From Lachnospiraceae bacterium (lineage in GTDB: Bacteria; Bacillota; Clostridia; Lachnospirales; Lachnospiraceae): a DNA stretch of 64,000 nt. The stretch spans positions 41,796-105,795 of the forward strand of contig QXWO01000013.1 of assembly GCA_009911035.1 (NCBI GenBank). Direction: 5' to 3'. Position numbers and translations under genes: made by a program. Below, in pieces: positions 8,247-17,945 of the stretch (positions are counted from its first letter, which is position 1; each line of letters opens with the position of its first letter). A model generated the notes under the pieces. That model was not told the origin of the DNA, did no database searches, and saw nothing but the letters and a program-made list of their open reading frames with translations.

Positions 8247-9467
8247 ATGAAGATAAATATAATAGGTTTGGGCTATATTGGTTTGCCCACAGCTTTAATG
8301 TTGGCTTCAAAGGGCTTAGATATAGTAGGAACAGATATAGATAATGCCAAGATTGATGCATTAAATAATAGGCAGATTACCTTTGAAGAAAAGTCTTTAT
8401 ATGATTTATTTCAGAATGCAGTTGATAATGGAATTATATTTTCAACAGAAAAAATATCTGCTGATATATATATAATTTCAGTTCCAACGCCATATATGAA
8501 AGAGACTAAAAAAATAGATGCAGGATATGTAGTGACAGCTGTGGAACAAGTACTGGATATATGTGAAAGAGGTAGCATTATAGTTATTGAATCAACAGTG
8601 TCCCCAGGAACGGTTGACCAGTTTGTCAGACCTATAGTGAAAGAAAAAGGATTTACGACTGGACAAGATATTCACATTGCGCATGCACCCGAGAGAATTA
8701 TTCCCGGAAATATGATATATGAGTTGGAAAATAATGCAAGAACAATTGGTGTTGATGACATAAATATAGGAGAAAAGGTTAAATCCGTCTATAAGTCATT
8801 CTGCAAAGGGGAAATTACAATTACAAACATTAAAACAGCCGAAATGACAAAGGTAGTTGAGAATACATACCGTGATATTAATATAGCATTTGCTAATGAA
8901 CTGGCAAAAATCTGTCATCAGGCAGATTTAAATGTACATGAAATAATTAAAATTGCTAATATGCATCCGAGAGTAAATATATTGTCGCCAGGCCCAGGGG
9001 TTGGCGGGCATTGTATATCTGTAGATCCATGGTTTCTGGTTGGAGATTATCCAGGGCTTGCCAATATTATACTTGCAGCAAGAAAAATTAATGATTCTAT
9101 GCCTGAGTTTGTTTTGGAAAGAATTGTAGATATTATGGAATGGCATGATATTACTGATATTTCAAAGGTTGGAATTTATGGACTTACCTATAAGGAGGAT
9201 ATAGATGATATACGGGAAAGCCCAACACTGCAAATGCTTGAAAGCATGAAAAAACATTTGGCAAATGGAGTAAAAGTATATGACCCACATATAAAATATG
9301 ATGTAGTACCAAATCAATATCATAGTCTGGAACGGTTTCTTCAAGATATAGAAATAGTAGTTGTCATGGTAGGGCATAAGGAAATAGTTCAAAACCAGGA
9401 AAAACTAATAGGGAAAATTGTATTTGACACAAAAAATATATTGGATATAAATAAATATTTATTGTGA
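8247..9467 (+). CDS. wecC: UDP-N-acetyl-D-mannosamine dehydrogenase
   Basis: Product of 406 aa, normal length for UDP-sugar dehydrogenases that oxidise C6 by a four-electron NAD+-dependent reaction. It has the N-terminal GLGYIGLPTA nucleotide-binding loop, then ESTVSPGT, the central NTYRDINIAFANELA helix and the catalytic-cysteine segment GPGVGGHCISVDPWF. The C-terminal domain has GLTYKEDIDDIRESP. The HCISVDPW context and the nearby 2-epimerase favour UDP-ManNAc as substrate, yielding UDP-ManNAcA. Together with the HisF-like protein at the window edge, this fits amidated or amidinated mannosaminuronic acid. The ribosome binding site (AAAGGCAG) is weak and about 10 bases from the ATG. Confidence 0.9.
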   Translation: MKINIIGLGYIGLPTALMLASKGLDIVGTDIDNAKIDALNNRQITFEEKSLYDLFQNAVDNGIIFSTEKISADIYIISVPTPYMKETKKIDAGYVVTAVEQVLDICERGSIIVIESTVSPGTVDQFVRPIVKEKGFTTGQDIHIAHAPERIIPGNMIYELENNARTIGVDDINIGEKVKSVYKSFCKGEITITNIKTAEMTKVVENTYRDINIAFANELAKICHQADLNVHEIIKIANMHPRVNILSPGPGVGGHCISVDPWFLVGDYPGLANIILAARKINDSMPEFVLERIVDIMEWHDITDISKVGIYGLTYKEDIDDIRESPTLQMLESMKKHLANGVKVYDPHIKYDVVPNQYHSLERFLQDIEIVVVMVGHKEIVQNQEKLIGKIVFDTKNILDINKYLL

Positions 9468-9516
9468 TTTTAATATAAAGAATTATTTTACTAAATATTG
9501 ACATGAGGGAATTGCG

Positions 9517-10749
9517 ATGAAGAAAGTGTTAATTGTATCCTATTATTTTCCACCACTTAACAGTATTGCAGCTAAGCGTTATGGAACAATGTGCAAGTAT
9601 TTTAAGGAAAATGGATATGATGCATATGTTTTAACGACGAATATAAGGGAAAATGTATATTTTGGAGCTAAAAAAGATTTAAATATTCCTATTGATGAAA
9701 AAAAAATATTTAGAATAAGCCAGAATAGTTCACATTATGGATTGAAGATAAAAGCCATGAACTTAATGGATTCCTTATTAAAGAGAAATAGAATTGATTC
9801 AAGAGGAATTTCGATAGGAGATTTTTCATGGTACGAAAATGTTAAAGAAATAATTAACTTGGAAAAAATAAAGGATATAGATATTGTCATAGGCACATAT
9901 GGGCCAATAGGGAATCTATATATTGCGAAATATATATCTGGGAAGCTTGGATGCCCATATATAGCTGATATCAGGGATTTAATATCTGAATGGCGGGAAG
10001 TTCCTAAAGGGCATAAAAGATGCTTTATAATTGACAGTGTTATTGAGCGGTGGCTGTTATCTTCTGCAAGTGGCATTATGGTAGTGACAAAGGGATTTAA
10101 AGGTGTATTTGTTGAAAAATATCCTAACATAAAAACTATAACAATATTCAATGGATGGGATGGTATATTAACTGAAAACCCAAGTGATATAAAGAATAAA
10201 TACTTATATTATGCAGGTTCTTTATACGAGCACAGGCTGGAAAGCTTTTTTGTACTATTGAAAGCTTTAAAGAAGATAAATGAAACAGAAGAAATTAGGT
10301 TGATAGTTAGGTCAATAGGCCCCAAAGATTTAGATAATAAAGCAAAAAAGGCAATTGAAGCAATGGGGCTGAAAAACTGTGTTGAGGTATTGCCTCCAGC
10401 AACAGAAGATATAATAAAGAAGGAACAAAGTGCAGCATATGTAAATATTATTTTAAGTTCAATACATGAAGAAAATTTTGAACAGATGATTACAGTGCCA
10501 GGAAAAACATATGAATTAATGCACGAAAAACCACCAGTTTTGGGGATCGCATCTAAGCAATCAGAGGTGGCAGCGTTGATATCATATACAAAGAAAGGTA
10601 TTGTGACGGCTTCTGAAAATGAGATAGTAAATTTTGTATTATTCAATTGCAGGAAATATACTGGTAACAGCAATATAGTGAAATTTTCAAGAAAATATCA
10701 GGCAAAACGCTTGTGCAAGTTCATGGATTACATATTAAAAGAAAAGTAA
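9517..10749 (+). CDS. GT4-type glycosyltransferase
   Basis: Product of 410 aa with a GT-B architecture. The N-terminal LIVSYYFPPLNSIAAKRYG is the acceptor-side loop of group 1 transferases, followed by YIADIRDLISEWRE. The C-terminal domain has IFNGWDG, the strand YYAGSLYEHR and PGKTYELMHEKPPVLGI, where the E-x7-E region would bind the donor. It is cytoplasmic and has no membrane segment. It lies between wecC and wecB, so a ManNAc-type donor is possible but unproven. The GAGGGAATTGCG site precedes the start. Confidence 0.85.
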   Translation: MKKVLIVSYYFPPLNSIAAKRYGTMCKYFKENGYDAYVLTTNIRENVYFGAKKDLNIPIDEKKIFRISQNSSHYGLKIKAMNLMDSLLKRNRIDSRGISIGDFSWYENVKEIINLEKIKDIDIVIGTYGPIGNLYIAKYISGKLGCPYIADIRDLISEWREVPKGHKRCFIIDSVIERWLLSSASGIMVVTKGFKGVFVEKYPNIKTITIFNGWDGILTENPSDIKNKYLYYAGSLYEHRLESFFVLLKALKKINETEEIRLIVRSIGPKDLDNKAKKAIEAMGLKNCVEVLPPATEDIIKKEQSAAYVNIILSSIHEENFEQMITVPGKTYELMHEKPPVLGIASKQSEVAALISYTKKGIVTASENEIVNFVLFNCRKYTGNSNIVKFSRKYQAKRLCKFMDYILKEK

Positions 10750-10777
10750 TGTAATTGAAGTTATATACGGAGGAATG

Positions 10778-11899
10778 ATGAAGAAAATCAGGGTATTGAG
10801 TATATTTGGGACAAGACCTGAGGCGATTAAGATGTGCCCGTTAATAAAGGAACTAAACAAGTATGACAAAATTGAAAGTGTTGTGTGTGTAACAGGGCAG
10901 CATAGGCAAATGTTGGATCAGGTTTTAATGAACTTTGAGATTATGCCGGATTATGACTTAAATTTAATGAAAGAACAGCAATCACTGACCAGTATTACAG
11001 CTAGTATTTTATTGGAATTGGAAAAATTATTTCCTGAAATTAACCCTGATTTGGTATTGGTACATGGAGATACAACAACCTCAGCAACTGCAGCACTTGC
11101 GGCATATTATCAGCAGATTCCAGTAGGACATGTAGAAGCAGGACTTAGGACCCATAATATATATTCCCCATTTCCAGAAGAAATGAATAGAAAAATTATT
11201 TCGCAGATTGCTGAACTATTTTTCTGCCCTACGGAAAGTAATAAAAAGAATCTTGAGAGGGAGAACATATATAAGAATATATATATAACAGGGAATACTG
11301 TTATTGATGCATTTAAATATACAGTAAAAAAGCAGTACAAATTTAAAAACGAATCTTTAAGAAAAATAGAGTTTGATGGTTTTAGAGTAATTTTGATGAC
11401 TGCGCATAGAAGAGAGAATGTAGGAAAACCGCTGGAAAATATATGCAGAGCTGCAAAGCGAATTGTTGATGAAAACCAAGACATACAAATAATTTGTCCG
11501 GTACATTTAAATCCGTCTGTACGTGATACAATAGTTTCGATTTTAGAGAATCAAGAAAGAATTCATTTGATAGAACCATTAGATGTTGATGATATGCATA
11601 ATGTTATGGCTAGAAGTTATTTGATAATGACAGATTCTGGAGGGTTACAGGAGGAAGGGCCGTATTTTGGAATACCAGTAGTGGTATTAAGAACAGAGAC
11701 AGAACGTTTGGAGGCAATAGAAGCAGGAACTGCAAAGCTGGCAGGAGTCTGTGAAGAAGCTGTGTACTCAATGGTAAGACAGTTATTAAATAATAGAAAG
11801 GAATATAGAAAAATGGCACAAGCAGTCAATCCGTATGGTGATGGGCATGCAAGCAAAAAGATTGTTGAAGCAATTATAAAATGGGGGCAGGTTCTTTAA
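10778..11899 (+). CDS. wecB: UDP-N-acetylglucosamine 2-epimerase (non-hydrolysing)
   Basis: Product of about 373 aa. The family signatures are all present: FGTRPEAIKM near the N-terminus, HGDTTTS, HVEAGLRT, PFPEEMNRKI, MTAHRREN and DSGGLQEEGP. It interconverts UDP-GlcNAc and UDP-ManNAc, the substrate of the wecC product encoded 1.3 kb upstream. Two ATGs are adjacent (10775 and 10778). The second gives the better 4-base spacing from GGAGG, so it is preferred. The next gene starts 16 bases after the stop. Confidence 0.93.
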   Translation: MKKIRVLSIFGTRPEAIKMCPLIKELNKYDKIESVVCVTGQHRQMLDQVLMNFEIMPDYDLNLMKEQQSLTSITASILLELEKLFPEINPDLVLVHGDTTTSATAALAAYYQQIPVGHVEAGLRTHNIYSPFPEEMNRKIISQIAELFFCPTESNKKNLERENIYKNIYITGNTVIDAFKYTVKKQYKFKNESLRKIEFDGFRVILMTAHRRENVGKPLENICRAAKRIVDENQDIQIICPVHLNPSVRDTIVSILENQERIHLIEPLDVDDMHNVMARSYLIMTDSGGLQEEGPYFGIPVVVLRTETERLEAIEAGTAKLAGVCEEAVYSMVRQLLNNRKEYRKMAQAVNPYGDGHASKKIVEAIIKWGQVL

Positions 11900-11914
11900 T
11901 TGGGAGAAAAATAG

Positions 11915-13120
11915 ATGAAAGAAGTGTATATGTGGGGGGCAGGATTTTGGGCGGATTATGTATATGAAAATATAAAGTGCAATTGCAGAGTGCTTGGCTT
12001 GATTGACAGTGACATTACTAAACAGGGAAAAGGATGGAAATACAATTTAAATATTTTTATGCCAGAACATTTGCAATTAGCAACCTTTGATTATCTTGTT
12101 ATTACAATACAAAAATATAATGAAGTTTTAAAAATATGTATGAAGTTTGGAATTCCAAAGGAAAAGATTATTGTGTATTGGCGTGACGGGGAAGGGAGAG
12201 ATATATTTGAAAACCGCTCAGTAAAAATTGCAAATTTAGAATGGAAAATTAAAAGATATGAATGCAGATTGAATAATTTTCCATATGAGTATGGTGTTGA
12301 GAAAACGCCGGTGATTCATTCCAGTGTAGAATTACTTAACCGTATTATAACTACGGGAGTTTCATTAAGCCGATTTGGTGATGGCGAATTCGAACTTATG
12401 TTGGAAAGGGAGCGCCCATGGTTTCAGAGCGTAAATTTAGAATTAGCTGAAAGATTGAGACAGATTATAAGTGCAGATGAAGTAGAGAATATTATAGTTG
12501 CAATTGCAGATGATTTTGGCTGTTTAGAGAAATATACGGAAGAGGCGGCTGACGGGATTCGTATGTATATGACACCGGAAAAACGCAAAAGTATTATGAA
12601 ATTTATAGATATGACAAGGAAATACTATGATGCTTATGTAACAAGGCCATATCTAATATATAAAGACAGGAAAAACGCTGAAAATATATTCCTGTTATTT
12701 AAGAAAATTTGGGATGGAAGAAGTATTGTTTTGGTTGAGGGTGAAAATGCTGGAATAGGTATTGGAAATGACTTGTTTTCTAATGTAATAGAAATAAAAA
12801 GGATATTATGTCCGCAACAGAATGCATGGAATAAATATAGAGAAATTATGGAAGGGATTCACAGTGTGGCAAAGCCCGGAGAACTGGTATGTGTTTCCCT
12901 GGGGCCAACAGCCACAGTAATAACATACGACTTGGCGAAAGAAGGAATACAGGCAATAGATATCGGACAGTTAGACAATGAATATGAATGGTTTATTCGA
13001 AACGCAGAAAATAGGATGCAGATACCTGGGAAAATGACAGCAGAAGTAAACCAGAAGTGTGAATATTATGCAGTGAAGAATTCCGAGTATCTTTTACAAG
13101 TTGTTAAAAGAATTGTTTAG
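11915..13120 (+). CDS. Rossmann module + DUF1792 (GT-D) glycosyltransferase
   Basis: Product of 401 aa in two parts. Residues 1 to about 90 are the locus-wide Rossmann-like module (VYMWGAGFWADYVYENI, LIDSDITKQGK). From about residue 125 on is a DUF1792 domain, recognisable by SLSRFGDGEFELM, VEGENAGIGIGNDL and LVCVSLGPTATVITYDLA. DUF1792 is the GT-D fold first described in a streptococcal serine-rich adhesin glycosylation enzyme, where it extends a protein-linked glycan. That link is of interest because the locus may glycosylate flagellin or another surface protein. The donor sugar cannot be inferred. Confidence 0.82.
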   Translation: MKEVYMWGAGFWADYVYENIKCNCRVLGLIDSDITKQGKGWKYNLNIFMPEHLQLATFDYLVITIQKYNEVLKICMKFGIPKEKIIVYWRDGEGRDIFENRSVKIANLEWKIKRYECRLNNFPYEYGVEKTPVIHSSVELLNRIITTGVSLSRFGDGEFELMLERERPWFQSVNLELAERLRQIISADEVENIIVAIADDFGCLEKYTEEAADGIRMYMTPEKRKSIMKFIDMTRKYYDAYVTRPYLIYKDRKNAENIFLLFKKIWDGRSIVLVEGENAGIGIGNDLFSNVIEIKRILCPQQNAWNKYREIMEGIHSVAKPGELVCVSLGPTATVITYDLAKEGIQAIDIGQLDNEYEWFIRNAENRMQIPGKMTAEVNQKCEYYAVKNSEYLLQVVKRIV

Positions 13121-13187
13121 TGGCTTTAAAAGCATCAAAAATGATGTAGCTGTTAAATATACAATTAACATCTGAGGTGAGAAAAAA

Positions 13188-14279
13188 ATGAAAAAATTAT
13201 TAATATGGGGAACGGGAAATACTAGAGAAAAATTCCAAAAGAAATATGATAAATTTTTTTCAAAATATTATGAAATTACTGCCTATATTGACAAAGATAA
13301 AAATAAGCAGGGAAAAGGATTAGAGGGTAAGTCTGTATATGCGCCAGAACAAATAGGTAATTTAGAATGGGATATGATTTTACTTTGTACAATATCCAGA
13401 GAATATCAAGAGGAAATGCTTTCGTATTTAGAGGCAGAAGGAATAGAGAGAACACGAATAGTCACATATTTAAATTGTGAAGGTATGGGATTAATACGTG
13501 ATTTGATTATGGAAAAGTATTGTGATTCAAAAGAGCCAGAAACCAAAGAAATAATGGATTACATTAAAGAACATGAAATGTCTGTTTTTAACATGATTTT
13601 AGACAGAAGTGGGGAACGTTATAAGGTATATTGTGACTCTACAGAAGAAGATCCATATATATGGATTGATGACAAAAGGATGTATTATCCCAAGGAATTT
13701 CTTGATATCAATACAACACCATTTTTGTATGATATATATGCGGAACAAAGCAGTAATTCACCGCACCTATATATACCTTCATGGAAATGTGTTAGCAAAA
13801 ATTCTATTATTGTAGATGCAGGAGCTAGGGAAGGGAATTTTGCACTAAAATATGTAAACGAAAGTAAAAAAATATATATTTTTGAGTGTGAAAAAAAATG
13901 GTGCAGGGCTTTATCAAAAACTTTTTCACCATATAGACATAAAGTCAGTATTCATAATTCATTTTTAGGAAATAGTAATAATGGAAATATGCAGACATTG
14001 GATAGCGTAATTAGTGAATCAATAGATTTTTTGAAAATGGATATTGAAGGTGCAGAGATTAATGCATTAAAAGGCGCAGAGAAAGTACTTGGTAAAAGTC
14101 ATGCATTTTGTTCAATTTGTGCATATCATAATTCTGATGATAAGATAAAAATAGAAAATATTTTAAATAGTTATGGTTATAAAACAAGTACATCTTCGGG
14201 ATATATGTTGTATGGATGGGATGACTTTTTCTATGAGTTGCTTGACCTCAGAAGAGGAGTTGTTTATGGACAAAAGTAA
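13188..14279 (+). CDS. Rossmann module + FkbM-type methyltransferase
   Basis: Product of 363 aa. The N-terminus KKLLIWGTGNTREKF and YIDKDKNKQGKG belong to the module shared across the locus. The C-terminal half is an FkbM SAM-dependent O-methyltransferase: IIVDAGAREGNFALKYV (motif I), FECEKKW (motif II) and FLKMDIEGAEINALKGAE, the FkbM hallmark. It probably methylates a sugar hydroxyl. Two further FkbM genes (19967 and 24792) follow in the same direction, so the glycan may carry several methyl groups. The last 14 bases overlap the start of the next gene. Confidence 0.85.
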   Translation: MKKLLIWGTGNTREKFQKKYDKFFSKYYEITAYIDKDKNKQGKGLEGKSVYAPEQIGNLEWDMILLCTISREYQEEMLSYLEAEGIERTRIVTYLNCEGMGLIRDLIMEKYCDSKEPETKEIMDYIKEHEMSVFNMILDRSGERYKVYCDSTEEDPYIWIDDKRMYYPKEFLDINTTPFLYDIYAEQSSNSPHLYIPSWKCVSKNSIIVDAGAREGNFALKYVNESKKIYIFECEKKWCRALSKTFSPYRHKVSIHNSFLGNSNNGNMQTLDSVISESIDFLKMDIEGAEINALKGAEKVLGKSHAFCSICAYHNSDDKIKIENILNSYGYKTSTSSGYMLYGWDDFFYELLDLRRGVVYGQK

Positions 14280-15327
14280 GTCAAGGGAACAGCAAGTTGT
14301 AAATAATATACTGCTTAGCATATGTATATCTAGTTATAATAGGGGAGACAGGTGTTTTCGGCTCGTCCAAAGTATATTATCAATAGAAAGTGATAAGTAT
14401 AATATATTCATATGCGATGACCATTCGGATAAAAATGAATTTCAAAAGCTGGAAAAAATACATAATCCGAAAGTTACCATTTTACAAAACATAAGTAATC
14501 AGGGCCCATGCAAAAACTGGTACAATACAATTAATTGTGGTAATGGAAAGTATATCTTACATTTATTGGACAGAGATATTATTTCTATACAAAATTTAAA
14601 AATACTTATAGATATATTGGAGCAGTATTCGGTTGGGGTGGGGTATATCGGAAAGTCTGCAATGCGTTTGATCAACGGAATTAAAAGACAAAATAATGTC
14701 TATGTGTGTAAAAAGGGAAAAGAAGCATTTTTAGTAATGGCTGGTGTACCAATTCATCCGACAGGTTTTTTAATTAATAGGGAGTATTGGCAAAAAGATA
14801 AGTTTCAAAAGTTTTTCTTTTATAGTGATAAGTATGGCATATATCCGCATTCCTATATATTAGGGGAGGTTGCTCTTAAAAAGGATACATTATTTATGCC
14901 TGTTACATTTTGTAGAGGTGTATATGGATCATCAGATAATCACTCCAGATTTTATAAAAAAGAAAATCAAAAAGATTTTTGGTGGATGCCAGATAATGTA
15001 ATAAAAACAGCAAACCAATTAATTTTATACTTGAGTAGGATTGCAGAAGAAACATATAAGGAAGAATTTGTGTGCAGGAGGTTTCAAGAAGGCTTAAACA
15101 GGGCAACAATAGGGTATAAGCGTACAGTTCAAAATGTGTCAGAAATGAAAAGATATGGTCTGCATATTACAAGAGTAACTATTTGCAAACAGATAATGAT
15201 ATCTTTAAAATTTAAATTATTATTTATTTATATCCTAAAAAAAACAGAGACATATAATAAAAAAGTTAGAAAACAATTAATGGATGCCTGGTTAGAAAAT
15301 ATAGTTGAAATTATTAAGGAAGGATAG
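14266..15327 (+). CDS. GT2-type glycosyltransferase
   Basis: Product of about 353 aa from ATG 14266, which follows GAGGAGTTGTTT. The open frame extends upstream, but that part lies inside the FkbM gene. The GT-A start LSICISSYNRGDRCFRLVQS, then FICDDHSDKNE and a DRD-like metal-binding element (LLDRDIIS) indicate a family 2 inverting transferase. It overlaps the previous gene by 14 bases, which suggests translational coupling. It has no membrane segments. Unlike the later GT2 enzymes at 21066 and 23516, it lacks the C-terminal Rossmann module. Confidence 0.8.
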   Translation: MDKSKSREQQVVNNILLSICISSYNRGDRCFRLVQSILSIESDKYNIFICDDHSDKNEFQKLEKIHNPKVTILQNISNQGPCKNWYNTINCGNGKYILHLLDRDIISIQNLKILIDILEQYSVGVGYIGKSAMRLINGIKRQNNVYVCKKGKEAFLVMAGVPIHPTGFLINREYWQKDKFQKFFFYSDKYGIYPHSYILGEVALKKDTLFMPVTFCRGVYGSSDNHSRFYKKENQKDFWWMPDNVIKTANQLILYLSRIAEETYKEEFVCRRFQEGLNRATIGYKRTVQNVSEMKRYGLHITRVTICKQIMISLKFKLLFIYILKKTETYNKKVRKQLMDAWLENIVEIIKEG

Positions 15328-15335
15328 AATATTGC

Positions 15336-16397
15336 ATGTTAAAACTATTAATCTGGGGAACAGGAAATCTTGCAAAGAAATTTATAGATAATGGGTATAA
15401 TGGAGAAATTCTTGGATTTATAGAAACGAATAAAAGGCAATCTATTTTTGAGGGCAAATTTGTATATAGTAGTAATGAAATTCCCAAAGAATATGATTAT
15501 ATTATTGTGGCTAATTCTTATGTGAATGAAATTTACGATTTATGCAGGAAGTCAGACATTGATATATCCAAACTTATATTTTTATATGGAGTAAAGGAAA
15601 GGATTGGCTGTACGAACAAAGAGATTCTGAAAGAAATATTACTGGAAAAAAATTATACATTTTATTGCAGTGAGTTTGGATTGCATGATGAAACCTTTTT
15701 AAAAAGAGATATTAGTGTATACCAGCAACTGAATAAACGTCAAAATTTTTCAATTGATTTGGATAATATGTGGCCAATTACAGAAGATAAGTATGCGCCG
15801 GCTGGAACAATGGGAAATTATTTCTGGCAGGATTTGTGGGCCGCCAGCTTAGTAATTAAATCAGGGATAAAAGGACATTTTGATATTGGTTCAAGAATAG
15901 ATGGATTTATAGGGCATTTATTGGCAGCAGGCATAGATGTAACGATGATTGATGTACGCGAATTTCCAACTAGAGTAGAGCGTCTGCATACAATAGTGGA
16001 CGATGCCACTAGCTTACGTCAGATACCAGATGGAAGCATAGAGAGTATATCAGCTCTATGTTCTATAGAGCATTTTGGCTTGGGAAGATATGGAGATCCT
16101 ATAGATCCAGAAGCATGCTTTAAATGTTTTCATAATATTCAGAAAAAAATGCAAAAGGGAGGACGTCTTTTCCTTTCCCTGCCAATTGGAAAAGAGAGAG
16201 TGGAATTTAATGCGCACAGAGTTTTTTATGCACAAACTGTGATTGATAGCTTTTCATCTTTGCAACTAATGGAGTTTTCTTGTGTAGCGGCAGGTGAGAT
16301 AGAAAGAAATGTGGATATACATAAATATGATAATGACGAGCATAATGGAGAATATCGATATGGCTTATTTTATTTTATAAAGGATAACTGTAATTAA
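15336..16397 (+). CDS. Rossmann module + DUF268 (methyltransferase-like) protein
   Basis: Product of 353 aa. The N-terminal LKLLIWGTGNLAKKF is the shared module. The C-terminal part (about 140-350) reads FWQDLWAASLVIKSG, HFDIGSRIDGFIGHLLAAG, then SALCSIEHFGLGRYGDPIDP and GGRLFLSLPIG. This matches DUF268, a class I methyltransferase-like domain known from C. elegans and from bacterial glycan loci. The glycine-rich GSRIDG replaces the usual motif I. The reaction is not established. The start has AAGGAAGG about ten bases upstream. Confidence 0.75.
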   Translation: MLKLLIWGTGNLAKKFIDNGYNGEILGFIETNKRQSIFEGKFVYSSNEIPKEYDYIIVANSYVNEIYDLCRKSDIDISKLIFLYGVKERIGCTNKEILKEILLEKNYTFYCSEFGLHDETFLKRDISVYQQLNKRQNFSIDLDNMWPITEDKYAPAGTMGNYFWQDLWAASLVIKSGIKGHFDIGSRIDGFIGHLLAAGIDVTMIDVREFPTRVERLHTIVDDATSLRQIPDGSIESISALCSIEHFGLGRYGDPIDPEACFKCFHNIQKKMQKGGRLFLSLPIGKERVEFNAHRVFYAQTVIDSFSSLQLMEFSCVAAGEIERNVDIHKYDNDEHNGEYRYGLFYFIKDNCN

Positions 16398-16493
16398 GTG
16401 AAAAACAATGAAAAATGTTAAATAATCTTCAGTTATGGGATTTAATAATAATGAAACAAATAATACAAAAAGTATAATACGAGGAGGAAAATC

Positions 16494-16970
16494 ATGAAAA
16501 AAGGAATTGTAGGAACATTATCTTTATTAGCAGGAGCAGCGGGAGGCGCAATCAGTGTTGGAAAAATTTCTGGTGAGAAAATAAAGGGATGGCATCAGCT
16601 TTCTGATAAACATTTGAATTTATTTCTCATGATGAACCAATGGGTAAAGGTAAAACAGGAGGGAAAAAATTTATCTTCCTATTTTGAAAAAAAAGAATAT
16701 AAGAAGATTGCAGTTTATGGTATGAGTTATGCAGGAGAGACATTTGTAGATGAGCTGAAGAATACAGGAATAACCATAGCATATGGTATTGATAAGAATG
16801 CTGATACCATCTATTCAGATATAGATATATTTACCATGGAGGATTCATTAGAGGAGGTAGATGCTGTTGTTGTAACTGCTGTCACTTTTTTTGATGAAAT
16901 AGAAGAAAAGTTATGCGAAAAATTAGACTGCCCTATTATATCACTGGAAGACATATTGTATGAAGTATAA
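16494..16970 (+). CDS. stand-alone Rossmann module with N-terminal membrane anchor
   Basis: Product of 158 aa. Residues 1-25 form a hydrophobic glycine/alanine-rich segment (GIVGTLSLLAGAAGGAISVG), a possible membrane anchor. From about residue 65 the protein is the same module seen fused to enzymes throughout this locus (KKIAVYGMSYAGETFVDELK, YGIDKNADTIY, DAVVVTAVTFFDEI), here without any catalytic partner. It may be a scaffold or regulatory protein; this is speculation. GAGGAGGAAAATC gives a strong ribosome binding site, and the AT-rich 96 bases upstream could hold a promoter. Confidence 0.65.
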   Translation: MKKGIVGTLSLLAGAAGGAISVGKISGEKIKGWHQLSDKHLNLFLMMNQWVKVKQEGKNLSSYFEKKEYKKIAVYGMSYAGETFVDELKNTGITIAYGIDKNADTIYSDIDIFTMEDSLEEVDAVVVTAVTFFDEIEEKLCEKLDCPIISLEDILYEV

Positions 16971-17012
16971 AGAATCAGTATAAATTAGAAATATAACAAA
17001 AGGAGAGGGCAT

Positions 17013-17867
17013 ATGATTATTGTACGGATATGGGAAGGATTAGGAAACCAAATGTTTCAATATGCATATGCCCGTTTTCTTTCCCGGAAAGGGCAATTGG
17101 TGTATCTTGATCTGCACAAATCATATGATGCTTATTTTCAAAGGGACAAGCGCCAAAATAATAGAAATGTTGCAATTCAAAATTTTCGCATAACGATAAG
17201 GGGAGTAGACATTGAAAGTACAAATCATTATAAATACTTAAAATGTAAAACGCTGCCAGAGCGGCTTATATTTAAAATGGCGCAGAGGGGAAAATGGATA
17301 TATAATTTCTGGGATGAGGGCTATGCCAGAGACACGGACGTGTTTCGGGGAAATTGTTATGTAAAAGGGTGGTTTCAGAATCCGGCATATTTAAATAATA
17401 TTCGTAAAATACTTTTAAAGGAATTTATTCCAAAGAAAAGAATTAAAATAACAAAGCAGTTAAGAGAACTGCTGGAGAATCATCAAACAGTCAGTATACA
17501 TATTCGGCGTGGGGATTATGTTGCAATACATAATGCTCTTTCATGGGACTACTATGCAAAGGCAATTGCAGAAATGAAAAAATATTATGAAGATCCTGTA
17601 TTTATTGTTTTTTCAGATGATTATTTATGGGCGAAACAACATTTGAACAGCGATGATGTCTACTATTTTATTGACGAACATGAGTGCCTGGAGGATTATG
17701 AACAGTTAATGGTCATGAGCCGTTGCAACTCCAATATTATTGCAAACAGTACCTTTAGCTGGTGGGCGGCATGGCTAAATCAAAATAAGGATAAGAATGT
17801 CATAATGCCCAAAAGATGGCTAAAAAATCAGGAGAAATTAATAATGAAAGAGTGGGTAAAATTATAG
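17013..17867 (+). CDS. GT11 alpha-1,2-fucosyltransferase-like
   Basis: Product of 284 aa, the usual length of bacterial GT11 enzymes. The N-terminus VRIWEGLGNQMFQYAYARF, the GDP-fucose-binding HIRRGDYV and the C-terminal NSTFSWWAAWLN are all diagnostic. It should transfer fucose, or a related GDP-6-deoxysugar, to a galactose-type acceptor. No GDP-fucose synthesis genes are in the window, so the donor must come from elsewhere. The start follows AAGGAGAGGGC. This enzyme family also makes host-like H antigens, so molecular mimicry is possible. Confidence 0.9.
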   Translation: MIIVRIWEGLGNQMFQYAYARFLSRKGQLVYLDLHKSYDAYFQRDKRQNNRNVAIQNFRITIRGVDIESTNHYKYLKCKTLPERLIFKMAQRGKWIYNFWDEGYARDTDVFRGNCYVKGWFQNPAYLNNIRKILLKEFIPKKRIKITKQLRELLENHQTVSIHIRRGDYVAIHNALSWDYYAKAIAEMKKYYEDPVFIVFSDDYLWAKQHLNSDDVYYFIDEHECLEDYEQLMVMSRCNSNIIANSTFSWWAAWLNQNKDKNVIMPKRWLKNQEKLIMKEWVKL

Positions 17868-17945
17868 TATTAGCAAGAAATAAAATCTCTAAAAACAAAG
17901 ATACATAATTTTAGAAGGTAGAATGCTGACGGGAGAAACATAGGT

